From Chamaelirium japonicum (lineage: Eukaryota > Streptophyta > Magnoliopsida > Liliales > Melanthiaceae): DNA of 64,000 nucleotides. The DNA lies in NCBI GenBank assembly GCA_947650365.1, contig CANTAL010000193.1, forward strand, positions 186,001-250,000, read 5' to 3'. Below are positions 51,022-63,671 of the stretch, piece by piece. Each line of letters begins with the position of its first letter. The stretch's first letter is position 1. The translations under genes were made by a program, and so were the position numbers. The notes beneath the pieces were generated by a model, which saw nothing but the letters and a program-made list of their open reading frames with translations, searched no databases and had not been told where the DNA came from.

Positions 51022-51571
51022 ACGAATGAATTAGAATGAATTAGAATGAATTAGAATGGATCGTGCGAATGGATTAGAATGGATCGTATGTACGAATGAA
51101 TTAGAATGGATACATTCGTGCGAAGGAATTAGAATGGATCGTACGAATGAATTAGAATGGATCGTGCGAACGAATTAGAATGGATCGTACGAATGAATTA
51201 GAATGGATCGTACGAATGAACTAGAATGGATACATTCGTGCGAATGAATTAGAATGGATCGTACGAATGAATTAGAATGGATCGTACGAATGAATTAGAA
51301 TGGATCTTACGAATGAATTAGAATGGATCGTACGAATAAATTAGAATGGATCGTATGAATGGTTTAGAATGGATACATTTGTGCGAATGAATTAGAATGG
51401 ATCGAACGAATGAATTAGAATGGATCGTACGAATGAATTAGAATGGATCAAATGAATGAATTAGAATGGTTACATTCATGCGAATGAATTAGAATGGATC
51501 GTACGAATGAATTAGAATGGATCGTACAAATGAATTAGAATGGATTGTGCGAATGAATTAGAATGGATCGC
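51022..51571 (+). repeat. Satellite block, + sense
   Basis: About 23 units with a partial 282-bp block at 51464; the segment 51070-51480 resembles 36970-37370. Ends at GATCGCACGAATG, running into minus units. Confidence 0.9.
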
Positions 51572-51903
51572 ACGAATGTATCCATTCTAATTCATTCGTA
51601 CGATCCATTCTAATTCATTCGTACGATCCATTCTATTTCATTCGTATGATCCATTCTAATTAATTCGTATGATCCATTCTAATTCATTCGTACGATCCAT
51701 TCTAATTCATTCATACAATCCATTCTAATTCATTCGTACGATCCATTCTAATTCACTCATACGATCTATTCTAATACATTCATACGATCCATTCTAATTC
51801 ATTTGCACGAATATATCCATTCTAATTCATTGGTACGATCCATTCTAATTCCTTTGTACGATCTATTCTAATTCATTCGTACGATCCATTCTAATTCATT
51901 CGT
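51572..51903 (-). repeat. Short satellite block, - sense
   Basis: About 14 units, similar to 46640-46944. Ends at the centre of the 40-bp palindrome. Confidence 0.9.
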
Positions 51904-51923
51904 ACGAATGAATTAGAATGGAT
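51884..51923. repeat. 40-bp perfect palindrome without spacer
   Basis: Centred on CGTACG (51901-51906); all 20 bases on the left pair with those on the right. A minus-to-plus switch. Confidence 0.95.
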
Positions 51924-53018
51924 ACATTCGTGCGAATGAATTAGAATGGATACATTCATGCGAAAGAATTAGAATAGATCGTATGAATGAATTAGAATGG
52001 ATCCTATGAATGAATTAGAATGGATTGTGCGAATGAATTAGAATGGATCGTACGAATGAATTAGAATGGATCGTGCTAATGAATTAGAATTGATCGAACG
52101 AATGAATTAGCATGGATCGTGCTAATGAATTAGAATGGATCGTACGAATGAATTAGAATGGATCGTGTGAAAGAATTAGAATGGATTGTATGAATGAATT
52201 AGAATGGATCGTACGAATGAATTAGAATGGATCGTACGAAGGAATTAGAATGGATTGTACGAATGAATTAGAATGGATCGTACGAATGAATTAGAATAGA
52301 TCGTACGAATGAATTAGAATGGATCGTACGAATGAATTAGAATGGATTGTACGAAAGAATTAGAATGGATTGTACGAATGAATTAGAATGGATCGTATGA
52401 ATGAATTAGAATGGATATATTCGTGTGCATGAATTAGAATGGATCGTATGAATGAATTAGAATAGATTTTGTGAATGAATTAGAACTGATCGTACGAATT
52501 AATTAGAATGGATACATTCGTGCGAATGAATTAGAATGGATTATATGAATGAATTAGAATGGATCCTATGAATGAATTAGAATGGATCGTACGAATGAAT
52601 TAGAATCGATACATTCGTGCGAATGAATTAGAATTGATCGTACGAATGAATTAGAATAGATCGTGCGAATGAATTAGAATGGATCATACGAATGAATTAG
52701 AATGGATATATTCGTGCGAATGAATTAGAATGGATACATTCGTACGAAAGAATTAGAATAGATCGTATTAATGAATTAGAATGGATCCTATGAATGAATT
52801 AGAATGGATCGTGCGAATGAATTAGAATGGATCGTACGAATGAATTAGAATGGATCGTGCTAATGAATTAGAATGGATCGTGCTAATGAATTAGAATTGA
52901 TCGAACGAATGAATTAGCATGGATCGTGCTAACGAATTAGAATGGAATGTAAGAATGAATTAGAATGGATCGTGTGAAAGAATTAGAATGGATTGTATGA
53001 ATGAATTAGAATGAATTC
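51904..53018 (+). repeat. Satellite block, + sense
   Basis: Carries two GATCGAACG marker series (about 52075-52130 and 52850-52930), a local duplication, then the 33-bp junction at 53009. Confidence 0.91.
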
Positions 53019-53041
53019 GTACAATCCATTCGAATTCATTC
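53009..53041 (+). repeat. 33-bp junction (forward), copy 12
   Basis: Arms perfect, spacer TACAATCCATT; left flank has two GATCGAACG series; downstream parallels copy 9. Confidence 0.93.
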
Positions 53042-54274
53042 GCACGATCCATTCTAATTCATTCAGACGATCCATTCTAATTCATTCCTACAATCCATTC
53101 TAATTCTTTCACACGATCCATTCTAAATCATTCGTAGGATCCATTCTAATTCATTCATACAATCTATTCTATTTCATTCGTACGATCCATTCTTACTCAT
53201 TCGTATGATCCATTCTAACTCATTCGGACGAATGTATCCATTCTAATTTATTCGTACGATCCATTCTAATTCATTCGTACGATCCATTCTAATTCATTCG
53301 CTCGAATGTATCCATTCTAATCCATTCATACGATCCATTCTAATCCATTCGTACGATCCATTCTAATTTATTCGCATGAATGTAACCATTCTATTTCATT
53401 CATTTGATCCATTCTAATTCATTCGTACGATCCATTCTAATTCATTAGCACGATCCATGCTAATTCATTCGTTCGATCAATTGTAATTCATTAGCACGAT
53501 CCATTCTAATCCATTCGTACGATCCATTCTAATTCATTCGCACGATCCATTCTAATTCATTCATAGGATCCATACTAATTCATTCATACGATCTATTCTA
53601 ATTCTTTCGCACGAATGTATCCATTCTAATTCATTCGCACGAATGTATCCATTCTAATTCATTCGTACGATCCATTCTAATTCATTCGCACGATCCATTC
53701 TAATTCATTCGTACGATCAATTCTATTTCATTCGCACGAAGGTATCCATTCTAATTCATTCGTATGATCCATTCTAATTCATTCATTGGATCCATTCTAA
53801 TTCATTCATATAATCCATTCTAATTCATTCGCACGAATGTATCCATTCTAATTCATTCATACGATCAGTTCTAATTCATTCACAAAATCTATTCTAATTC
53901 ATTCATACGATCCATTCTAATTCATTCACACGAATATATCCATTCTAATTCATTCATACGATCCATTCTAATTCATTCGTACGATCCATTCTAATTCCTT
54001 TGTACGATCCATTCTAATTCATTCGTACGATCTATTCTAATTCATTCGTACGATCCATTCTAATTCATTCGTACGATCCATTCTAATTCCTTCGTACGAT
54101 CCATTCTAATTCATTCGTAAGATCCATTCTAATTCATTCATACAATCCATCCTAATTCATTCGTACGATCCATTCTAATTCATTCGTGCAATCCATTCTA
54201 TTTCATTCGTACGATCCATTCTTACTCATTCGTACGATCCATTCTAATTCATTCACACGAATATATCCATTCGT
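53019..54274 (-). repeat. Satellite block, - sense (1.26 kb)
   Basis: Matches 38740 onward in marker order and spacing up to about 54060, then differs. Ends at CATTCGTACGAATG (54268-54281). Confidence 0.91.
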
Positions 54275-55710
54275 ACGAATGAATTAGAATAGATTGTACG
54301 AATGTATTAGAATAGATCATACGAATGAATTAGAATGGATCGTACGAAGGAATTAGAATAGATCGTACGAATGAATTAGAATGGATCGTACGAATGAATT
54401 AGAATAGATCGTACGAATGAATTAGAATGGATCGTACGAAGGAATTAGAATGGATCGTACGAATGAATTAGAATGGATATATTCGTGCAAATGAATTAGA
54501 TTGGATCGTATGAATGTATTAGAATGGGTCGTATGAGTGAATTAGAATGGATCGTACGAATGAATTAGAATGGATCGTATGAATGAATTAGAATGGATAC
54601 ATTTGTGTGAATGAATTAGAATAGATCGTATGAATGAATTAGAATAGATTTTGTGAAGGAATTAGAACTGATCGTACGAATGAATTAGAATGGATACATT
54701 CGTGCGAATGAATTAGAACGGATTGTATGAATGAATTAGAATGGATCCTATGAATGAATTAGAATGGATCGTACGAATGAATTGGAATGGATACATTCGT
54801 GCGAATGAATTAGAATTGCTCGTATGAATGAATTAGAATGGATCGTGCGAATGAATCAGAATGGATCGTACGAATGAATTAGAATGGATACATTCGTGCG
54901 AATGAATTAGAATGGATACATTCATGCGAATGAATTAGAATAGATCGTATGAATTAATTAGAATGGATCCTATGAATGAATTAGAATGGATCGTGCGAAT
55001 GAATTAGAATGGATCGTATGAATGAATTAGAATGGATCGTGCTAATGAATTAGAATTGATCGAACGAATGAATTAGCATGGATCGTGCTAATGAATTAGA
55101 ATGGATCGTACGAATGAATTAGAATGGATCAAATGAATGAATTAGAATGGTTACATTCATGCGAATGAATTAGAATGGATCGTACGAATGGATTAGAATG
55201 GATCGTACGAATGGATTAGAATGGATACATTCGAGCGAATGAATTAGAATGGATCGTACGAATGAATTAGAATGGATCGTACGAATAAATTAAAATGGAT
55301 ACATTCGTCCGAATGAATTAGAATGGATCATACGAATGAGTAAGAATGGATCGTACGAATGAAATAGAATAGATTGTACGAATGAATTAGAATGGATCGT
55401 ACGAATGGATTAGAATGGATACATTCGAGCGAATGAACTAGAATGGATTGTTCGAATGAATTAGAATGGATCGTACGAATAAATTAGAATGGATACATTC
55501 GTCCGAATGAATTAGAATGGATCATACGAATGAGTAAGAATGGATCGTACGAATGAAATAGAATAGATTGTACGAATGAATTAGAATGGATCCTACGAAT
55601 GAATTAGAATGGATCGTGTGAAAGAATTAGAATGGATTGTATGAATGAATTAGAATGGATCGTATGAATGAATTAGAATGGATCGTGCGAATGAATTCGA
55701 ATGGATCGTA
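54275..55710 (+). repeat. Satellite block, + sense
   Basis: Contains the GATCGAACG series near 55060 and a partial 282-bp block at 55145. A short segment (GAATAAATTAAAATGG to GATTGTACG) is repeated within 200 bp (about 55285 and 55465). Ends in the inverted 33-bp junction (55689-55721). Confidence 0.91.
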
Positions 55711-55721
55711 CGAATTCATTC
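55689..55721 (-). repeat. 33-bp junction, inverted copy 5
   Basis: Perfect arms and spacer AATGGATCGTA. Left flank carries GAATGAGTAAG, GGATCCTACG and GTGTGAAAG; right flank carries the complement of the GATCGAACG / GAACGTACG series. Confidence 0.93.
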
Positions 55722-56532
55722 TAATTCATTCATACAATCCATTCTAATTCTTTCACATGATCCATTCTAATTCATTCGTACGTTCCATTCTAATTCATTA
55801 GCACGATCCATGCTAATTCATTCGTTCGATCAATTCTAATTCATTAGCACGATCCATTCTAATTCATTCGTACGATCCATTCTAATTCATTCGCACGATC
55901 TATTCTAATTCATTCATAGGATCCATTCTAATTCATTCATACGATCTATTCTAATTCTTTCGCACGAATGTATCCATTCTAATTCATTCGCACGAATGCA
56001 TCCATTCTAATTCATTCGTACGATCCATTCTAATTCATTCGTATGATCCTTTCTAATTCATTCGCACGATCTGTTCTTATTCATTCGCACAATCCATTCT
56101 AATTCATTCGCACGAATGTATCCATTCTAATTCATTCGTAGGATCCATTCGAATCCATTCGTACGATCCATTCTAATTCATTCGTACGATCCGTTCTAAT
56201 TCATTCGTACGATCCATTCTAATTCATTCGCACGAATGTATCCATTCTAATTCATTCGCATGAATGTATCCATTCTAATTCATTCGTATGATCCATTCTA
56301 ATTCATTCGTACGATCCATTCTAATTCATTCGTACGATCCATTCTAATTCATTCGTACGATCCATTCTAATTCATTCATACGATCTATTCTAATTCATTC
56401 ATACAATCCATTCTAATTGATTCGTACGATCCATTCTAATTCATTCGCATAATCCATTCTATTTCATTCGTACGATCCATTCTTACTTATTCGTATGATC
56501 CATTCTAATTCATTCGCACGAATGTATCCATA
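55711..56532 (-). repeat. Satellite block, - sense
   Basis: Mirror-type series after the inverted junction, then ordinary minus units. Ends at GAATGTATCCATAATTGATC, a diverged version of the switch at 60725. Confidence 0.9.
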
Positions 56533-56701
56533 ATTGATCATACGAATGAGTAAGAATGGATCGTACGAATGAAATAGAATGGATTGTGCGAATGAATTAG
56601 AATGGACCGTACGAATGAATTTGACGTACGAATGAATTAGAATGGATACATTCGTGCGAATAAATTAGAATGGATCATACGAATGAGTAAGAATGGATCG
56701 T
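56533..56701 (+). repeat. Short satellite block, + sense
   Basis: About seven units, including a truncated one (GAATTTGACGTACG near 56620). Both ends are non-palindromic joins. Confidence 0.88.
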
Positions 56702-59700
56702 CATTCTAATTCATTCGTATGATCCATTCTAATTCATTTGTATCCATTCTATTTCATTCACACGATCCATTCTAATTCATTCGCGTAATCTATTCTAATT
56801 CATTCGTACGATCCATTCTAATTCATTCGTACGATCCATTCTAATTCATTCATACAATCCATTCTAATTTATTCGCACGAATGTATCCATTCTAATTCAT
56901 TCGTACGATCCATTCTCATTCATTCGCACAATCTATTCTAATTCATTCATACGATCCATTCTAATTCATTCGCACGAATGTATCCATTCTAATTCATTCA
57001 TACGATCCATTCTACTTCATTCGTACTATCCGTTCTAATTCACTCATACGATCTATTCTAATTCATTCATATGATCCATTCTAATTCATTTGCACAAATA
57101 TATCCATTCTAATTCATTCGTACGATCCATTCTAATTCCTTCGTACGATCCATTCTAATTCCTTCGTACGATCCATTCTAATTCCTTCGTACGATCCATT
57201 CTATTTCATTCGTATGATCCATTCTAATTCCTTCGTACGATCCATTCTAATTCCTTCGTATCCATTCTAATTCACTCATACGATCCATTCTAATTTATTT
57301 GTACGATCCATTCTAATTCATTCATACAATCCATTCTAATTCATTCGCACGATTGTATCCATTCTAATACATTCATACGATCCATTCTAATCCATTCGTA
57401 CGATCCATTCTAATTCATTCGCATGAATGTAACCATTCTAATTCATTCATTTGATCCATTCTAATTCATTCGTACGATCCATTCTAATTCATCCGTCCGA
57501 TCCATTCTAATTCATTCGCACGAATGTATCCATTCTAATTCATTCGTACGATCCATTCTAATTCATTCGTAAGATCCATTCTAATTCATTCATACGATCC
57601 ATTCTAATTCATTCGTACGATCCATTCTAATTCATTCGCACGAATGTATCCATTCTAGTTCATTCGTACGATCCATTCTAGTTCATTCGTACGATCCATT
57701 CTAATTCATTCGTACGATCCATTCTAATTCATTCGTATGATCCATTCTAATTAATTCATATGATCCATTCTAATTCATTCGTACGATCCATTCTAATTCA
57801 TTCATACAATCCATTCTAATTCATTCACACGAATGTATCCATTCTAATTAATTCGTACGATCCATTCTAATTCATTCGTATGATCCATTCTTATTCATTC
57901 GCACGATCCAGTCTAATGGATTCGCACGATCCATTCTAATTCATTCGCACGAATGTATCCATTCTAATTCATTCGTACGATCCATTCTAATTCATTAATA
58001 TGATCCATTCAAATTCATTCGTACGATCCATTCTAATTCATATGCACAAAGGTATCCATTCTAATCCATTCGTAGGATCCATTCTAATCCATTTGTACGA
58101 TCCATTCTAATTCATTCGTCCGATCCATTCTAATTCATTCGCACGAATATATCCATTCTAATTCATTCGTACGATCCATTCTAATTCATTCGTACGATCC
58201 ATTCTAATTCATTCGTACGATCCATTCTAATTCATTCGCACGATCCATTCTAATTCATTCGCACGATCTGTTCTTATTCATTCGCACAATCCATTCTAAT
58301 TTATTCGCACGAATGTATCCATTCTAATTCATTCGTACGATCCATTCTAATTCATTCGTATGATCCATTCTAATTCATTCGTATGATCCATTCTAATTAA
58401 TTTGTATGATCCATTCTAATTCATTCGTACGATCCATTCTAATTCATTCCTACAATCCATTCTAATTCATTCGCACGAATGTATCCATTCTAATTAATTC
58501 GTACGATCCATTCTAATTCATTCGTATGATCTATTCTTATTCATTCGCACGATCCAGTCTAATTGATTCACACGATCCATTCTAATTCATTCGCACGAAT
58601 GTATCCATTCTAATTCATTCGTATGATCCATTCTAATTCATTCGTATAATATATTCTATTTCATTCGTACGATCCATTCTTACTCATTTGTATGATCCAT
58701 TCTAATTCATTCGGACGAATGTATCCATTCTAATTTGTTCGTACGATCCATTCTAATTCGTTCGTAGGATCCATTCTAGTTCATTCGTACGATCCATTCT
58801 AATTCATTCATACGATCCATTCTAATTCATTCGTACGATCCATTCTAATTCATTCGCACAAATATATCCATTCTAATTCATTTGTATGATCCATTCTAAT
58901 TCATTCATACGATCTATTCTAATTCATTCGTAAGATCCATTCTAATTCATTCATACGATCCATTCTAATTCATTCGTACGATCCATTCTAATTCATTCGC
59001 ACGAATGTATCCATTCTAGTTCATTCGTACGATCCATTCTAATTCATTCATACGATCCATTCTAATTCATTCGCACGATCCATTCTAATTCATTCGTACG
59101 ATCCATTCTAATTCATTCATACGATCCATTCTAATTCATTCGTACGATCCATTCTAATTCATTCGCACAAATGTATCCATTCTAATTCATTCATACGATC
59201 CATTCTAATTCATTCGCACGATCCATTCTAATTCATTCGTACGATCCATTCTAATTCATTCGTACGATCCATTCTAATTCATTCATACAATCCATTCTAA
59301 TTCATTCGCACAAATGTATCCATTCTAATTAATTCGTACGATCCATTCTAATTCATTCGTATGATCTATTCTTATTCATTCGCACGATCCAGTCTAATTG
59401 ATTCACACGATCGATTCTAATTAATTCATAGGATCCATTCTAATTCATTCGTACAATCCATTCTAATTCTTTCACATGATCCATTCTAATTCATTCGTAC
59501 GATCCATTCTAATTCATTAATACAATTCATTCTAATTCATTCGTACGATCCATTCGAATTCACTCAAACGATCCATTCTAATACATTCATACGATCCATT
59601 CTAATTCATTTGCACGAATATATCCATTCTAATTCATTCGTACGATCCATTCTAATTCCTTCGTACGATCCATTCTAATTCATTCGTACGATCTATTCTA

Positions 59701-59825
59701 ATTCATTCGTACGAACCATTCTAATTCATTCGTACGATCCATTCTAATTCCTTCATACGATCCATTCTAATTCATTCGTACGATCCATTCTAATTCATTC
59801 GTACAATCTATTCTAATTCATTCGT
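56702..59825 (-). repeat. Longest single-sense block, - sense (3.1 kb)
   Basis: About 130 units. Internal duplications are visible: CATTCTTATTCATTC then CAGTCTAATTGATTC at about 58530 and 59375, and a diverged version near 57890. CATATGCACAAAGGTATCC lies near 58038. Ends at CATTCGTACGAATG (59819-59832), followed by GGATACATTCGTGTGAATG. Confidence 0.92.
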
Positions 59826-60235
59826 ACGAATGGATACATTCGTGTGAATGAATTAGAATGGATCGTACGAATGAGTAAGAATGGATCGTACGAATGAAAT
59901 AGAATGGATTGCACTAATGAATTAGAATGGATCGTACGAATGAATTAGAATGGATCGTGTGAAAGAATTAGAATGGATTGTATGAATGAATTAGAATGGA
60001 TCGTACGAAGGAATTAGAATGGATTCGTACGAATGAATTAGAATGGATCATACGAATGAATTAGAATAGATCGTACGAATGAATTAGAATGGATCGTACG
60101 AATGAATTAGAATGGATCGTACGAATGAATTAGAATGGATCGTGCGAATGAATTAGAATGTATCGTACGAATGAAAAAGAATGGATCATGCTAATGAATT
60201 AGAATAGATCGAACGAATGAATTAGCATGGATCGT
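59826..60235 (+). repeat. Satellite block, + sense, ending at foreign DNA
   Basis: About 17 units. The last is GAATTAGCATGGATCGTG, part of the GATCGAACG series, and it breaks off at the 222-bp insert instead of continuing GCTAATG. Confidence 0.91.
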
Positions 60236-60457
60236 GGCTGTACGGTCCGATGGCAAGCCGGTTAAGCAGGAATCGAGGAAAATGCATCCTGAAGTGTTGA
60301 GCTCTTTCGGTTAAAAAAGGCAGGAAGCGAATGCTGGCTCGACCAACCCTTGATCCTAACCCCCTTAAGGTATGGTATATTCACAAAGGAAATGGAGTTG
60401 GGGCATCCGCAGGAGTAGAAGAAGATGATCTAGCACATCGGCTGGGGGGGAATGTGC
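60236..60457. other. Unrecognised non-satellite insert (about 222 bp)
   Basis: The only long stretch besides the CACTA element that is not satellite. GC is about 51% against 35% for the satellite, and it has runs such as GGGGGGG (60444-60450). The satellite reads plus on its left and minus on its right, so it sits exactly at a strand switch. I see no terminal inverted repeats and no target duplication, so it is not an evident transposon. One plus frame, from ATGG at 60250, is open to the end of the insert except for one stop after 16 codons; the translation resembles no family I know. A captured organelle or nuclear fragment used as filler in break repair is possible, but nothing identifies its source. 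Confidence 0.85.
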
Positions 60458-60731
60458 ATTCGTACGATCCATTCTAATTCATTCCTAAGTTCCATTCTAA
60501 TTCATTCGTACGATCCATTCTAATTCATTCGTACGATCCATTCTAATTCATTCATACGATCTATTCTAATTCATTCATACAATCCATTCTAATTCTTTCA
60601 CACGATCCATTCTAATTCATTCGTACGATCCATTCTAATTCATTCGCACAACCCATTCTATTTCATTCGTACGATCCATTCTTACTCATTCGTACGATCC
60701 ATTCTAATTCATTGGCACGAATGTATCCATA
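60458..60731 (-). repeat. Short satellite block, - sense
   Basis: Ordinary minus units directly after the foreign insert. Ends at ATCCAT, A, ATGGAT (60725-60737). Confidence 0.9.
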
Positions 60732-61117
60732 ATGGATCATACGAATGAGTAAGAATGGATCGTACGAATGAAATAGAATGGATTGTGCGAATGAATAAGA
60801 ATGGACCGTACGAATGAATTAGAATGGATACATTCGTGCGAATGAATTAGAATGGATCGGACAAATGAATTAGAAAGGATCGTACGAATGAATTAGAATG
60901 GATCATATGAATGAATTAAAATGGATCGTACGAATAAATTAGAATGGATACATTCGTCCGAATGAATTAGAATGGATCATACGAATGAGTAAGAATGGAT
61001 CATACGAATGAAATAGAATAGATTGTACGAATGAAATAGAATGGATCCTATGAATGAATTAGAATAGATCGTGTGAAAAAATTAGAATGGATTGTATGAA
61101 TGAATTAGAATGAATTC
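60732..61117 (+). repeat. Satellite block, + sense; left arm of a long palindrome
   Basis: From about 60920 the units (CGTCCGAATG, GAATGAGTAAG, GAATGAAATAG, GATTGTACG, GGATCCTATG, GTGTGAAA, GGATTGTATG) are the mirror image of those after 61140. Confidence 0.91.
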
Positions 61118-61140
61118 GTACGATCCATTCGAATTCATTC
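61108..61140 (+). repeat. 33-bp junction (forward), copy 13
   Basis: Arms perfect; centre of the best-preserved extended palindrome (about 60920-61370). Confidence 0.94.
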
Positions 61141-62136
61141 GCACGATCCATTCTAATTCATTCATACGATCCATTCTAATTCATTCATACAATCCATTCT
61201 AATTCTTTCACACGATCCATTCTAATTCATTCGTAGGATCCATTCTAATTCATTCGTACAATCTATTCTATTTCATTCGTACGATCCATTCTAATTCATT
61301 CGGACGAATGTATCCATTCTAATTTATTCGTACGATCCATTCTAATTCATTCGTACGATCCATTCTAATTCATTCGTACGATCTATTCTAATTCATTCGT
61401 CCGATCCATTCTAATTCATTCGCACGAATGTATCCATTCTAATGCATTCGTACGATCCATTCTAATTAATTCGTACGATCCATTCTAATTCATTCGTAAG
61501 ATCCATTCTAATTCATTCGTACGATCCATTCTAATTCATTCGTCCGATCCATTCTAATTCATTCGCACGAATGTATCCATTCTAATTCATTCGTACGATC
61601 CATTCTAATTCATTCGTACGATCCATTCTAATTCATTCGTAAGATCCATTCTAATTCATTCGTACGATCCATTCTAATTCATTCGTACGATCCATTCTAA
61701 TTCATTCGCACGAATGTATCCATTCTAGTTCATTCGTACGATCCATTCTAATTCATTCGTACGATCCATTCTAATTCATTCCTACGATCCACTCTAATTT
61801 ATTCATAAGATCCATTCTAATTCATTTGTACGATCTATTCTAATTCATTCGCACGAATGTAACCATTCTAATTCATTCATACGATTCATTCTAATTCATT
61901 CGTATGAGCTATTCTAATTCATTCGTACGATCCATTCTAATTCATTCGTACGATCCATTGTAATTCATTCATAAAATCCATTTAGATTCATTCGCACAAA
62001 TGTATCCATTCAAATTCATTCGTACGATCCAGTCTAATTCATTCATACGATCCATTCTAATTCATTCGCACGAATATATCCATTCTAATTCTTTCGTACG
62101 ATGCATTCTAATTCATTCGTACGATTATCCATTCGT
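61118..62136 (-). repeat. Satellite block, - sense; right arm of a long palindrome
   Basis: Opens with CATACAATCC, CTTTCACACG, CGTAGGATCC, CTATTTCATTC and CGGACGAATG, mirroring the left arm. Later units match the region around 1745-2000 (GAGCTATTC, CATTTAGATTCATTC, CCAGTCTAATTC). Confidence 0.91.
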
Positions 62137-62932
62137 GCGAATGAATTAGAATGGATCGTGCATGAATGTATCCATTCTAATTCATTCGTACGATCCATTC
62201 TAATTCATTAATATGATCCATTCTAATTCATTCGTACGATCCATTCTAATTCATATGCACAAAGGTATCCATTCTAATCCATTCGTAGGATCCATTCTAA
62301 TCCATTCGTACGATCCATTCTAATTCATTCGTACGATCCATTCTAATTCATTCGCTCGAATGTATCCATTCTAATCCATTCGTAAGATCCATTCTAATCC
62401 ATTCGTACGATCCATTCTAATTCATTCGCATGAATGCAACCATTCTAATTCATTCATTTGATCTATTCTAATTCATTCGTACGATCCATTCTAATTCATT
62501 CGTCCGATCCATTCTAATTCATTCGCACGAATGTATCCATTCTAATTCATTCGTACGATCCATTCTAATTCATTAATATGATCCATTCTAATTCATTCGT
62601 ACGATCCATTCTAATTAATTCATACGATCCACTCTAATTCATTCGTAAGATCCATTCTAATTCATTCGTACGATCCATTCTAATTCATTCGTACGATCCA
62701 TTCTAATTCATTCGCACGAATGTATCCATTCTAGTTCATTCGTACGATCTATTCTAATTCATTCGTACGATCCATTCTAATTCATTCGCACGAATGTATC
62801 CATTCTAATTCATTCGTACGATCCATTCTAATTCATTAATATGATCCATTCTAATTCATTCGTACGATCCATTCAAATTCATATGCACAAAGGTATCCAT
62901 TCTAATTCATTCGTACGATCCATTCTAATTCA
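62137..62932 (-). repeat. Satellite block, - sense, after a one-unit flip
   Basis: One plus-sense unit at about 62137-62158, centred on CATTCGTGCGAATG, is followed by minus units from 62159. The marker CATATGCACAAAGGTATCC occurs near 62262 and 62881. Ends at CTAATTCAG then GATCGTACG (62929-62942), the join also seen at 21600 and 44190. Confidence 0.9.
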
Positions 62933-63671
62933 GGATCGTACGAATGAATTAGAATGGATACATTCGTGCGAATGAATTAGAATTGATCGTACGAATGAAT
63001 TAGAATGGATCGTGCGAATGAGTTAGAATGGATCGTACGAATGAATTAGAATGGATCGTACGAATGAACTAGAATGGATATATTCGTGCGAATGAATTAG
63101 AATGGATCATACGAATGAATTAGAATGGATGGTACGAATGAATTAGAATGGATCTTACGAATGAATTAGAATGGATCGTACGAATGAATTAGAATGGATC
63201 GTACGAATGAATTAGAATGGATAAATTCGTGCGAATGAATTAGAATGGATCGAACGAATGAATTAGAATGGATCGTACGAATGAATTAGAATGTATCGTA
63301 CGAATAAATTAGAATGGATCGTACGATTAAATTAGAATGGATACATTCGTCCGAATGAATTAGAATGGATCATACGAATGAGTCAGAATGGATCGTACGA
63401 ATGAAATAGAATAGATTGTATGAATGAATTAGAATGGATCCTACGAATGAATTAGAATGGATCATGTGAAAGAATTAGAATGGATTGTATGAATGAATTA
63501 GAATGGATCGTACGAATGAATTATAATGGATCGTGCTAATGAATTAGAATTGATCAAACGAATGAATTAGCATGGATCGTGCTAATGAATTAGAATGGAA
63601 CGTACGAATGAATTAGAATGGATCATGTGAAAGAATTAGAATGGATTGTATGAATGAATTAGAATGAATTC
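62933..63671 (+). repeat. Satellite block, + sense
   Basis: Begins like 21601 and 44191. Ends with the GTGCTAATG / GATCAAACG series and the 33-bp junction at 63662. Confidence 0.91.

Noticed and set aside
60236-60457. Group II intron domain V or a tRNA in the foreign insert
   Set aside because: TGTACGGTCC near the left end is faintly like the 3' side of domain V, but no matching 5' strand of the helix is present. No tRNA T-loop or cloverleaf could be built.
60250-60457. Coding gene in the foreign insert
   Set aside because: The best plus frame has an in-frame stop after 16 codons, runs into satellite, and the translation resembles no family I know.
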